Shown here: positions 6,528 to 12,149 of the stretch, in pieces | Layout: each line of letters opens with the position of its first letter | Position numbering within the stretch: position 1 is the stretch's first letter | Source of the DNA: Armatimonadetes bacterium UBA5352 | GTDB taxonomy: Bacteria > Armatimonadota > Zipacnadia > Zipacnadales > UBA5352 | Length of the DNA: 12,149 bases | Reading direction: 5' to 3' | Assembly (NCBI GenBank): GCA_002411015.1 | Contig: DHPY01000004.1 | Coordinates: 63,649 to 75,797 of the forward strand | Notes under the pieces: model-generated | The model's input: the letters and a program-made list of their open reading frames with translations, nothing else | What the model was told of the DNA's origin: nothing | Databases searched by the model: none | Translations under genes and position numbers: made by a program

Positions 6528-8828
6528 TCACACTCTCCCCGTCACCTGGTCTCTGACGCGACTGAGAGCCGGCGCGTTGTCAACCTTGAGGTCGAGCCGC
6601 GGCTGCATCCGCCGGAACGCTTCCTCCCGGTCCAGCATCGCCATCAGCGCGCAGATCGTTGACTCGGCCCCCTGGTTGCGGTTCACCCCATCGGCGCGGA
6701 GGCCGTCATAACACGCGCCCGTATCCGCGTCGTAGAGGAAGGTGCCGAGCGCGTTCTCACCCAGGAACCACCCGCAACAGCGGAGCGTCTCCTGGAGCCA
6801 CCGCACCTCGCCGGTTGCGTTGTGTGCGGCCAGGGAGGCCGATGCGAGCGCACAGGCCTCAAGCGGCTGCTGGTCGAACCGCGCGGGCTCAGATCCTGCC
6901 TCGAACCACCCATCCGAGCCCACCGGCGCGAGTTGCCCGTCCGGCGTCACCTGCACCTTGAGCAGCCAGTCGAGCATCCGCAGGCCACGGGTGAGGGCCT
7001 CGACGTCATCGGAGTATGCCCCGCCGCGAATGAGAGCCTCGGGCACGCGGGCGTTGTCGTAGGTAAGGCTGCTCTCCAGCCATGGCCAGTCTTTGCGGAA
7101 GCCCTCACTGCAGCGGAACTTTAGCAGGTCGATCATCGAGCGCAGCCCGCGCTCGACGCGCAGATCGCGACTGACGCGGTCGAGGTAGTTCACGCAGCCG
7201 ATCATCGTGAACGCGACAGCCCGCGGCGAGAGGAACTTCAGCGCGGGTTCGAGCGCACGTTCGAATATCTCAGACGCGGCCACTCGCATCGATTCATTGC
7301 CGGTGAGTCCGGCGAAAGTCCCGAGCGCCCAGAGCGCGCGGCCGTGGCTGTCCTCCGATGGCGCCTCGTCCAGCCAGCGCCGATCGTAGGTCATGAAGTT
7401 GCGGAAGCGCCGGGTAGCCTCATCGTATGCGTGCCGTAGAAAACCCATGTAGACGGAAGTGAGATCATCAGCCGTGCCGTTGCAGGAGGCGGCCACAACC
7501 AGCGCGCGCGAGACATCATCGGTGCAGTAGCCGTGGTCGCGATCGGGGACACAGTGGAATGCGTGCTGCAGGACCCCGGTGCTGTCGGTGATGCGGCGCA
7601 GATGCGAGAGGTTGATCTGGTCCGCGGCGGTTCGGCTGCTCGTGATCGGCCGCATCGTGCGGGGCCGCTGACGGCGCTCCGCCCTTGCTGTCTCGAATAC
7701 CCGCAGGTAGTCCTGCGCCACCCGCGACCACACCATCTTGCGCGAGAAGTCATACGCCCGCCGGCGCATCGCGTGCCTCGCAACGTCATCCGTCAAGAGC
7801 TCATCGATGGCACTGCCTGCCGCATCAGGATCCGCGAAGGGGATGAGCACTCCGCGGCCATCCGCCAGCATCTCCTCAGCATACCAGTAGGGTGTGGAGA
7901 CGATCGCGTTCCCCGTCGCCATCGCGTAGGCCAGCGTGCCTGATGTGATCTGTCGCGGATTCGTGTAGGGCGTCACGTAGAGGTCGGCGGCCGACAGGTA
8001 GTTGCAGAGCTCATCCAGCTCCACAAAGCGATCCACGAACCGCACGTGGTCGGTCACGCCGAGCCGCTCAGCGAGCTCCTTCAGTGAGTCTCGGTACTGC
8101 TCTCCGTTGCTGGCCACGAGATGCGGGTGGGTCTTCCCGAGCACCATGTAGGTAACGTCCGGGTGATTCGCGACGATCCCCGGGAGGGCCTGGATCATGT
8201 GCTCAAGGCCCTTCCCCGGCGAAAGCAGCCCGAAGGTGAGGATCAGGGTCTTCCCGGCGGCGCCGAAGCTCTCTTTGTAGTAGCTCGGGTCCATGAACGG
8301 TACATCGGGCGTGCCGTGATGCACCATCTCGATCTTGTGCGTCGGAATATCGTAGACATCCTGGAGCATGCGCGTTGCCCGCTCACTCATGACGATGAGG
8401 CGGTCTGAAGCCTCGGCGATCTCCTCGAGCACTCGTCGCTCGTCTTCAGATGGGGTATCGAGAACCGTGTGCAGTGTCGTCACGATCGGCATATCGAGGT
8501 TCCAGAGCGTGCGCAGGATGTGGCTCCCGGCCTTGCCCCCGAAGATCCCGTACTCGTGCTGCAGACAGGCGATGTCTATCTGGCGCTCGTTCAGGAAACG
8601 CGCGACGTCCTCGTACTCGCTGGCGTTCTCCTGAGCGACCGCACACCGAACCGGCTCCGGGTAGTCGTACTGGCCCCCGGGGTCATTCATTGCGACGACC
8701 ATAGTGTTCGTACCGGTGCCTGCTACTGAGCGCGCGACGTCGCTGGTGAAAGTCGCGATACCGCAGGCGCGGGGAAGATGATTACCGATGAAGGCAACAG
8801 TGTTGACGGACGGGGTCGATTGACGCAT
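6528..8828 (-). CDS. Two-domain protein: GT4 glycosyltransferase fused to a glycosidase-like toroid domain
   Basis: The product is 766 residues. Residues 1-385 are a GT-B glycosyltransferase with PRACGIATFTSDVARS (19-34), LQHEYGIFGG (89-98), VHHGTPDVPF (169-178), FGLLSPGKGLE (199-209) and YTNPRQITSGTLAYAMATG (288-306). Q293 and Y301 stand where the GT4 EX7E glutamates would be. After an Arg-rich linker (about 381-405), residues 406-745 form a second domain rich in helices with conserved-looking aromatic and acidic clusters: HGYCTDDVSRAL (432-443), MTYDRRWLDEAPSEDSHGRA (479-498), WPWLESSLTYDNARVPEAL (581-599), GSDGWFEAGSEP (637-648) and NRNQGAESTICAL (716-728). These resemble (alpha/alpha)-toroid glycosidase or epimerase-like domains; the fold is inferred. 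The ATG at 8828 has GGAGG six bases upstream. It is the first gene of the mannose cluster. Donor is likely GDP-mannose; the role of the second domain is unknown. Confidence 0.85.
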   Translation of the reverse strand: MRQSTPSVNTVAFIGNHLPRACGIATFTSDVARSVAGTGTNTMVVAMNDPGGQYDYPEPVRCAVAQENASEYEDVARFLNERQIDIACLQHEYGIFGGKAGSHILRTLWNLDMPIVTTLHTVLDTPSEDERRVLEEIAEASDRLIVMSERATRMLQDVYDIPTHKIEMVHHGTPDVPFMDPSYYKESFGAAGKTLILTFGLLSPGKGLEHMIQALPGIVANHPDVTYMVLGKTHPHLVASNGEQYRDSLKELAERLGVTDHVRFVDRFVELDELCNYLSAADLYVTPYTNPRQITSGTLAYAMATGNAIVSTPYWYAEEMLADGRGVLIPFADPDAAGSAIDELLTDDVARHAMRRRAYDFSRKMVWSRVAQDYLRVFETARAERRQRPRTMRPITSSRTAADQINLSHLRRITDSTGVLQHAFHCVPDRDHGYCTDDVSRALVVAASCNGTADDLTSVYMGFLRHAYDEATRRFRNFMTYDRRWLDEAPSEDSHGRALWALGTFAGLTGNESMRVAASEIFERALEPALKFLSPRAVAFTMIGCVNYLDRVSRDLRVERGLRSMIDLLKFRCSEGFRKDWPWLESSLTYDNARVPEALIRGGAYSDDVEALTRGLRMLDWLLKVQVTPDGQLAPVGSDGWFEAGSEPARFDQQPLEACALASASLAAHNATGEVRWLQETLRCCGWFLGENALGTFLYDADTGACYDGLRADGVNRNQGAESTICALMAMLDREEAFRRMQPRLDLKVDNAPALSRVRDQVTGRV

Positions 8829-8976
8829 GAAAGTCCTCCGGCGCGTGGAGCCCTCGGCGCATCACGGACTGGGGCCGAGGAGCGATGGTATTCACGGCTT
8901 CGCCTGAGCGCGAGCAGAGGTGGCAGCCAGCGTCGGCCTCCATGCGCCCGGGTGCCCCCCCACAGTGGCATTATCG

Positions 8977-9003
8977 CCGATGCCGCCGTGGGCGGCCTAT
9001 CGG
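8977..9003. other. Interrupted stem-loop upstream of the glycosyltransferase cluster
   Basis: Inner arms GCCGCC (8982-8987) and GGCGGC (8991-8996) pair around GTG. Outer arms CCGAT (8977-8981) and ATCGG (8999-9003) pair across a two-base bulge. It lies between the truncated dehydrogenase tail and the cluster's first gene. A GATAAT -10-like hexamer on the minus strand (8975-8970) follows it, about 140 bases before the ATG at 8828, but I find no matching -35. A leader structure or a terminator of the upstream remnant are both possible. Confidence 0.3.
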
Positions 9004-9060
9004 GGAAAGACCGCAAAAGCCCAGCGGACAAGCCCTAGAATCAGCCTCTCCCTATCGGCA

Positions 9061-9264
9061 CTACTGAATCAGCGATTCGCCGCCATCCACGTAGAGGAGC
9101 GTGCCCGTGATTCCCGCTGACTGATCGGAGGCCAGGAAGAGCGCAGCGCGCGCCACATCATCCGGACACAGATGCCCCTCTTCGACCAGCGGCATGACGC
9201 CCTTACGGTACTCGATGCCGAAGCATCTGGCCCATTCCTCCTCCTGATTCCTCCGCGCCGCGTT
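9061..9264 (-). pseudogene. Truncated short-chain dehydrogenase/reductase (SDR), C-terminal remnant
   Basis: The last 50 or so residues before the stop at 9063-9061 are a textbook SDR C-terminus: GHLCPDDVARAALFLASD, then 'SAGITGTLLYVDGG' and ESLIQ. This is the helix, 'FLASD', 'ITGT-x-x-x-VDGG' region that closes the Rossmann fold of classical SDRs. Upstream the same frame carries a further 15 or so plausible residues (EEEWARCFGIEYRKG), then runs out of SDR-like sequence around 9264 and into DNA that belongs to the neighbouring lipoprotein terminator. The nucleotide-binding TGxxxGxG motif and the YxxxK catalytic site are absent, and no start codon with a ribosome binding site is visible. It must be the end of a gene whose first 80 percent has been lost by deletion. 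Very unlikely to be functional. Confidence 0.85.
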
Positions 9265-9297
9265 TGCTCCAGGTTCGTCTACCCCCCACAGACGACT

Positions 9298-9326
9298 CGA
9301 GCCCGGCTCGTCTGCAGCCGGGCTCG
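9298..9326 (-). terminator. Hairpin downstream of the lipoprotein gene
   Basis: CGAGCCCGGCT (9298-9308) and AGCCGGGCTCG (9316-9326) are exact 11-bp inverted complements around a seven-base loop. It begins 26 bases after the lipoprotein stop on the minus strand. No T-tract follows. An overlapping alternative hairpin, CAGACGA (9289-9295) with TCGTCTG (9308-9314), would be mutually exclusive with it. Confidence 0.55.
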
Positions 9327-9352
9327 CTCGCCTATCATCAGGGGTGGGTGTG

Positions 9353-9646
9353 TCAATCGCCGGTTCGCGTTCCAGCGCCGGTTCCGGTTCCGGTTTCGGT
9401 CGCAGCACCAGTGTCATCCGGCTTCGGAGCCGGCTCGGTCACCTCGACGTTGACACCCGGTGGCGGTGACTGGACGTTCACGTCCGGAGGCTGCACCTGG
9501 ATGTCCTGGTCCGGCGGCGGCGTGATGACCTCGGTGTCCGGCGGGACAATAACGTCCGGCTCGTCGGGCTCCTCGACGGTACACCCCGCCGCTAGGAGCG
9601 AGAGCATCAGCACGAGGATGACAAGTGGCGCCACGACCTTCTTCAT
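9353..9646 (-). CDS. Proline-rich lipoprotein with nonapeptide repeats
   Basis: The product is 97 residues. The start MKKVVAPLVILVLMLSLLAA is a lipoprotein signal sequence (positive N-tip, hydrophobic core) ending in a lipobox-like L-A-A-G-C, with Cys22 the expected lipidated residue. After an acidic EEPDEPD stretch, residues about 32-75 hold five roughly nine-residue units of the form V/I-x-V/T-x-PP-x-x-x (VIVPPDTE, VITPPPDQD, IQVQPPDVN, VQSPPPGVN, VEVTEPAPK). The end is a Thr-Gly-rich tail encoded by an imperfect hexanucleotide repeat. This looks like a short, extended surface or periplasmic spacer; no catalytic domain is present. The start has AGGA four bases upstream, with a GAGGTGA further away. 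I know no family name for it; the lipoprotein call is good. Confidence 0.8.
   Translation of the reverse strand: MKKVVAPLVILVLMLSLLAAGCTVEEPDEPDVIVPPDTEVITPPPDQDIQVQPPDVNVQSPPPGVNVEVTEPAPKPDDTGAATETGTGTGAGTRTGD
9361..9402. repeat. Imperfect hexanucleotide repeat in the 3' end of the lipoprotein gene
   Basis: Seven consecutive hexamers read CGGTTC, GCGTTC, CAGCGC, CGGTTC, CGGTTC, CGGTTT, CGGTCG on the plus strand. On the coding strand they give Thr-Gly-like dipeptides. The unit length preserves the frame, so copy-number change would lengthen or shorten the tail without disrupting the protein. Confidence 0.6.
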
Positions 9647-9922
9647 GCGTCCTTCACCTCTCCTGTTCCATTTGCCTGCTCAGGCTCTACCGCTGATCTT
9701 CCTGATTCTGCCACACTGACACGCGCGCACAATCGGTGCTTCTCTCGAAATCGCGTGGTGAACTCCCCCCACCCGGACCGTCCCCGGCCTCCCTGAGCGC
9801 CGCCGAACTCGCCCCCCTGCCGCCCCCATATCAGGGACTTCATCCATGGCTTCAGGCCATCACGCGGCGCGCGAGGTGTCCTTGCGAAGCTGTGGGCGGA
9901 AGCGCTGCGGAGGGAGCGATGA

Positions 9923-10255
9923 ACGATCGCGCCAACGTTCGAGAGCACAGGCGGCACAACCTCGATGCAGATGGGCGGGGCCAGCGCGGTACCGTCGGCC
10001 GCGGGCGTCGAGATCGTGTTCGCGCTCTCCGCTCCCGCGTCGGTGAGCGCCTAGGTGGTGAGCATGGCGGGGCGCACGATCAGGCGTATCGCCCTCGACC
10101 GGGAGTACGATCAAGGGCCGCAGTCAGTGGCATGAAACGGCATCTCGGACTACGGCACGAAGGGTTGCGAGCGGTCAGTGTCTCGTGCGGCTGATGGGCG
10201 TGATGGCTCCGGCGAGTGCTGCGAGCGGCTCTCGAGCCTGCAGGTTCGTCAGGAG
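9923..10255 (+). pseudogene. Degenerate C-terminus of a secreted protein with a FlgD-Ig-like domain
   Basis: One plus-strand frame reads TIAPTFESTGGTTSMQMGGA, then 'GVEIVFALSAPASVSA', a TAG at 10052-10054, VVSMAGRTIRRIALDREYDQ, then 'GPQSVA', a TGA at 10133-10135 where Trp would be expected, and NGISDYGTK. A +1 shift near 10163 gives VASGQCLVRLMG, and a second shift near 10199 returns to the original frame with RDGSGECCERLSSLQVRQ. The order 'V-F-x-L-S-A-P-A', 'x-AGR-x-(V/I)R', 'W(D/N)G', 'G-x-x-V-x-SG-x-x-LVR' is that of the FlgD-Ig-like domain common at the C-terminus of secreted proteins. Two stops and two compensating shifts make it non-functional. The frame upstream also has a stop at 9920-9922. 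The preceding bases, 9647-9922, hold nothing I can support. Confidence 0.55.
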
Positions 10256-10297
10256 CCCGGGGGGCCTCCGGCCGCGTTCCGGCCGGTTGCCGCGGAA

Positions 10298-10326
10298 GGG
10301 GAGGGTCCGATGGCTGGACCCTCCCC
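10298..10326 (-). terminator. Perfect 11-bp hairpin downstream of the secretin gene
   Basis: GGGGAGGGTCC (10298-10308) and GGACCCTCCCC (10316-10326) are exact inverted complements around GATGGCT. It starts 16 bases after the secretin stop on the minus strand. No T-tract follows, so the terminator call rests on stem strength and position. Confidence 0.7.
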
Positions 10327-10342
10327 CGTGTCTGTACAGAGG

Positions 10343-11722
10343 CTACGGGCGGCGTGGCCGGGGAGTGGGGCGCGTGCGCTGCGCCGGGCGATCCTCCAGG
10401 GCCTCAGGCCCCTCGGCCTCGGCGGAAGCCGGCGCCCCCTCAGCGCCAAGCAGCGCATCGCCCAGCAGCGGCCCGGACGTCTGGCCGCCCTCATCGAGGA
10501 TGTGCGGCGCGATCAGGATCACAATCTCCCGCTGCTCATGCGTCCTGCGGGTGGACTTGAACAGCTCGCCCACCAGCGGGATACCGCTCAGCAGCGGGAC
10601 CTCGCTCTTGCGCACAGTGGTCTGGTCCTCGATCAGCCCGCCGATCATGACCGCCTCGCCGTCGGTCAGTCGCACGGTGCTCTCGGCGCGCCGCACGGTG
10701 ATCACGGGCAGACCGCCCTCGCCGGTGCCCGCGACATCCGACACATTCGGCTTGATGGTGCAGTGGACCTCGCCGGTCTCGGCGATGATCCGCGGCTGGA
10801 TCTGCAGGCTGATCGTAGCGTCGATCTTCTCGAGGCGGGTGTAGGCGTAGGCGGCCGAGCCGGTGAGGATGCTGAAGTACTGCTCGGTGCCGACCTCGAT
10901 CAGCGCCTCCTCGCCATCGAGCGCGACGATCCGCGGGCACGCGCGCATCTGCGCCTTGTTGTTCGCGAGCAGCCAGCGGAGGCCCAGGAGGATGTTTCCG
11001 GGGGATGGGCTGATCGTCACGTTGTCGCTACTGCTGGTGGTGACGCGCGGGATTGACTCGTAGCGGAGGATGCCGCCGGAGGCGCTGACGCCGAAGTGGC
11101 TGGTGGCAAGCTCGGTGTCGAACTCGCGAAGGGCGCCGGCGTTGGTCTCGATGACCATGGCCTCGATCATGACCTGCCCGGGGCGGGCGTCGAGAATCTG
11201 TATGCGCTCGATGATATCGGGCATCATCCGCTCGGGAGCTTCGATGATGAGGCGGTGTGCCGCCGTGTCCGGATTGACGAAGACCTGCATCCTTTTCGGC
11301 AGTAGCGCGACGATCTGATCCGCTTTCATGTAGCGTAGAGAGAGCGCCTGGGTCTCGGCGATCAGCGGAAAGCTCGGTGAGTTGGGATCGGGCGCCGTCA
11401 CCACGTAGAGCGCCGGTTCGATCTCCTTCCACACGAAGCCGCCGGGCTCCAGCATCAGCCGCAGCGCGCGGCTCAGCGGCACGTCCATCAGATCCAGGGT
11501 CAGGTAGCCCGACACGCTCTCGTCCACCAGCAGCGTCACGCTGGTCTCCATCGCCACATCGGCCAGCGCCTGGCGCAGATCGGTGTCGAAGAACGAGTTA
11601 TTGACCTTCGGCTCATCGACCGTTCCGGCGGCCGGCGCTACATCCTGCGCGAACGCGGGGGCGACTGCAGCCATCAGTGCGAGCACCAGGGCCGCGAGCA
11701 GCGCTGTTGTGTTGCGGATCAT
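10343..11722 (-). CDS. Secretin (GspD/PilQ family), short form
   Basis: Secretins form the outer-membrane channel of type II secretion and type IV pilus systems. From the ATG at 11722 the product is 459 residues; the frame is open further upstream, but that part is out-of-frame translation of the neighbouring gene. The ATG has AGGGGG about six bases upstream and starts a signal peptide ending near AFA-Q (residue 26). Residues about 43-110 resemble an STN-type domain (LADVAMETSVTLLVDESV and following). Residues 124-180 are one N1-like secretin_N domain (ALSLRYMKADQIVALL), and 182-407 the secretin core, ending with the signature VPLLSGIPLVGELFKS (375-390) and then EIVILIAPHIL (399-409). The tail is Ala-, Glu-, Pro- and Arg-rich. 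Its ATGA overlap with the upstream Ig-like gene implies translational coupling. Neither pilus nor secretion ATPase genes are in the window, so the system served is unknown. Confidence 0.9.
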   Translation of the reverse strand: MIRNTTALLAALVLALMAAVAPAFAQDVAPAAGTVDEPKVNNSFFDTDLRQALADVAMETSVTLLVDESVSGYLTLDLMDVPLSRALRLMLEPGGFVWKEIEPALYVVTAPDPNSPSFPLIAETQALSLRYMKADQIVALLPKRMQVFVNPDTAAHRLIIEAPERMMPDIIERIQILDARPGQVMIEAMVIETNAGALREFDTELATSHFGVSASGGILRYESIPRVTTSSSDNVTISPSPGNILLGLRWLLANNKAQMRACPRIVALDGEEALIEVGTEQYFSILTGSAAYAYTRLEKIDATISLQIQPRIIAETGEVHCTIKPNVSDVAGTGEGGLPVITVRRAESTVRLTDGEAVMIGGLIEDQTTVRKSEVPLLSGIPLVGELFKSTRRTHEQREIVILIAPHILDEGGQTSGPLLGDALLGAEGAPASAEAEGPEALEDRPAQRTRPTPRPRRP

Positions 11723-12149
11723 TGCGCGCCCCCTGCTTCGCCCTGCACGGTGACCGTGCGCGTTCCGTCCGCGCCCACCGTAACGACGATCGGTAGCTGC
11801 TGCGTCGCCTCCTGGTTGGCGTAGGCGAGCACCGTGCGGAGGATATAGTTGCCTGCCTCCACCTCGGAGAAGTCGAGGACGCCCGAGTAGGTGCCGGTTC
11901 CGAGCGGCAGCAGCAGCGGCGTCTCGGTCTCCAGGCCGCTGCTGAGTGGAGCCTCCGTTGCGCTCGCCTGCACCTCCGCACGGCAGGTGCCGTTCCAGTG
12001 GATCGTCCCGGAGTTCACGAAGCGCGCCGTCACCGAGCACTTGCTCGGCTCATCATCCGCCAGTTGCAGCGACAGCGGCTCCGCTTCCGGCCGCGATTGC
12101 ACCGCCTCGTTGCGCAGCCACAGGACACTCTCCGCTCCGCCCGCCTCCG
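11719..12149 (-). CDS. Ig-like beta-sandwich protein, N-terminus beyond the right edge
   Basis: About 142 residues are visible and the frame stays open to the end of the window, so the gene is 5'-truncated by the boundary; an internal GTG at 12102 is not a convincing start. The visible part reads as one beta-rich domain of about 100 residues, from 'LSLQLADDEPSKCSVTARFV' to QLPIVVTV. The alternating pattern, NSGTIHWNG turn, 'SEVEAGNYILRTVLAYANQE' strand pair and closing strand resemble CARDB- or Ig-like domains of secreted proteins. A short Gly-rich tail follows. The stop overlaps the secretin start as ATGA, so the two are co-translated and may act together at the envelope, for instance as a pilotin- or accessory-like factor; that is inference. 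I do not recognise a named family. Confidence 0.72.
   Translation of the reverse strand, partial: EAGGAESVLWLRNEAVQSRPEAEPLSLQLADDEPSKCSVTARFVNSGTIHWNGTCRAEVQASATEAPLSSGLETETPLLLPLGTGTYSGVLDFSEVEAGNYILRTVLAYANQEATQQLPIVVTVGADGTRTVTVQGEAGGAQ

Noticed and set aside
5621..6556. A 311-residue plus-strand open frame opposite the second glycosyltransferase
   Set aside because: Antisense reading of a clear glycosyltransferase gene; no supporting start signal or recognised motif.
8781..8943. A 53-residue minus-strand reading starting at the ATG at 8943, containing a CHLC motif and overlapping the glycosyltransferase start
   Set aside because: It has no good ribosome binding site, a stop lies shortly upstream, and it overlaps the secure start at 8828. 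The Cys pairs look coincidental.
8829..8970. GCCACTG in the cluster leader, reminiscent of a cobalamin riboswitch core
   Set aside because: The B12 box, the GGGAA element and the paired stems expected around it are absent, so it is a chance heptamer.
10178..11056. A 292-residue plus-strand open frame opposite the secretin
   Set aside because: Only its first 26 or so residues belong to the FlgD-Ig-like relic. The rest is antisense to the secretin core.
11723..12040. A 106-residue N-terminal extension of the secretin
   Set aside because: It is Arg/Gly-rich out-of-frame translation of the overlapping Ig-like gene. The signal peptide and ribosome binding site place the start at 11722.

Overview
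The window comes from a GC-rich bacterial chromosome. Most genes are on the minus strand, start codons include GTG, and Shine-Dalgarno sites are strong. A short secretin, a proline-rich lipoprotein and the tail of a secreted FlgD-Ig-like protein suggest a didermic (outer-membrane) bacterium. Armatimonadota or a similar phylum would fit, but the sequence does not fix the lineage. No rRNA, tRNA, CRISPR array, insertion sequence or phage gene was recognised.

Layout. Left edge (1-2450): the start of an unrecognised minus-strand gene, then a frameshifted tail resembling a glycoside hydrolase C-terminus. Next come a minus-strand protein with a ComEA-like helix-hairpin-helix segment and a divergent plus-strand pair: a UPF0391/DUF1328 small membrane protein and a glycine-zipper protein, each followed by a strong hairpin. 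A stretch with a possible decayed plus-strand gene tail follows. Centre (2448-8828): a co-directional minus-strand cluster, in transcription order a GT4 glycosyltransferase fused to a second, probably helical-toroid, domain; a second GT4-like glycosyltransferase; mannose-6-phosphate isomerase (manA); a small ComEA-like HhH protein; mannose-1-phosphate guanylyltransferase (manC); and an orphan 106-residue protein. Right (9061-12149): a truncated short-chain dehydrogenase tail, a lipoprotein with nonapeptide repeats, a degenerate FlgD-Ig-like tail on the plus strand, a secretin, and the 3' part of an Ig-like protein gene overlapping the secretin by ATGA.

How it fits together. ManA converts fructose-6-P to mannose-6-P and ManC makes GDP-mannose from mannose-1-P. 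The two glycosyltransferases are the obvious consumers, so the central cluster probably builds a mannose-containing glycan or glycolipid. The phosphomannomutase step is not in the window. The least explained features are the glycosyltransferase fusion, an HhH protein embedded between manA and manC, and the run of decayed gene tails around the cluster. I see no clear evidence of an entirely new system.
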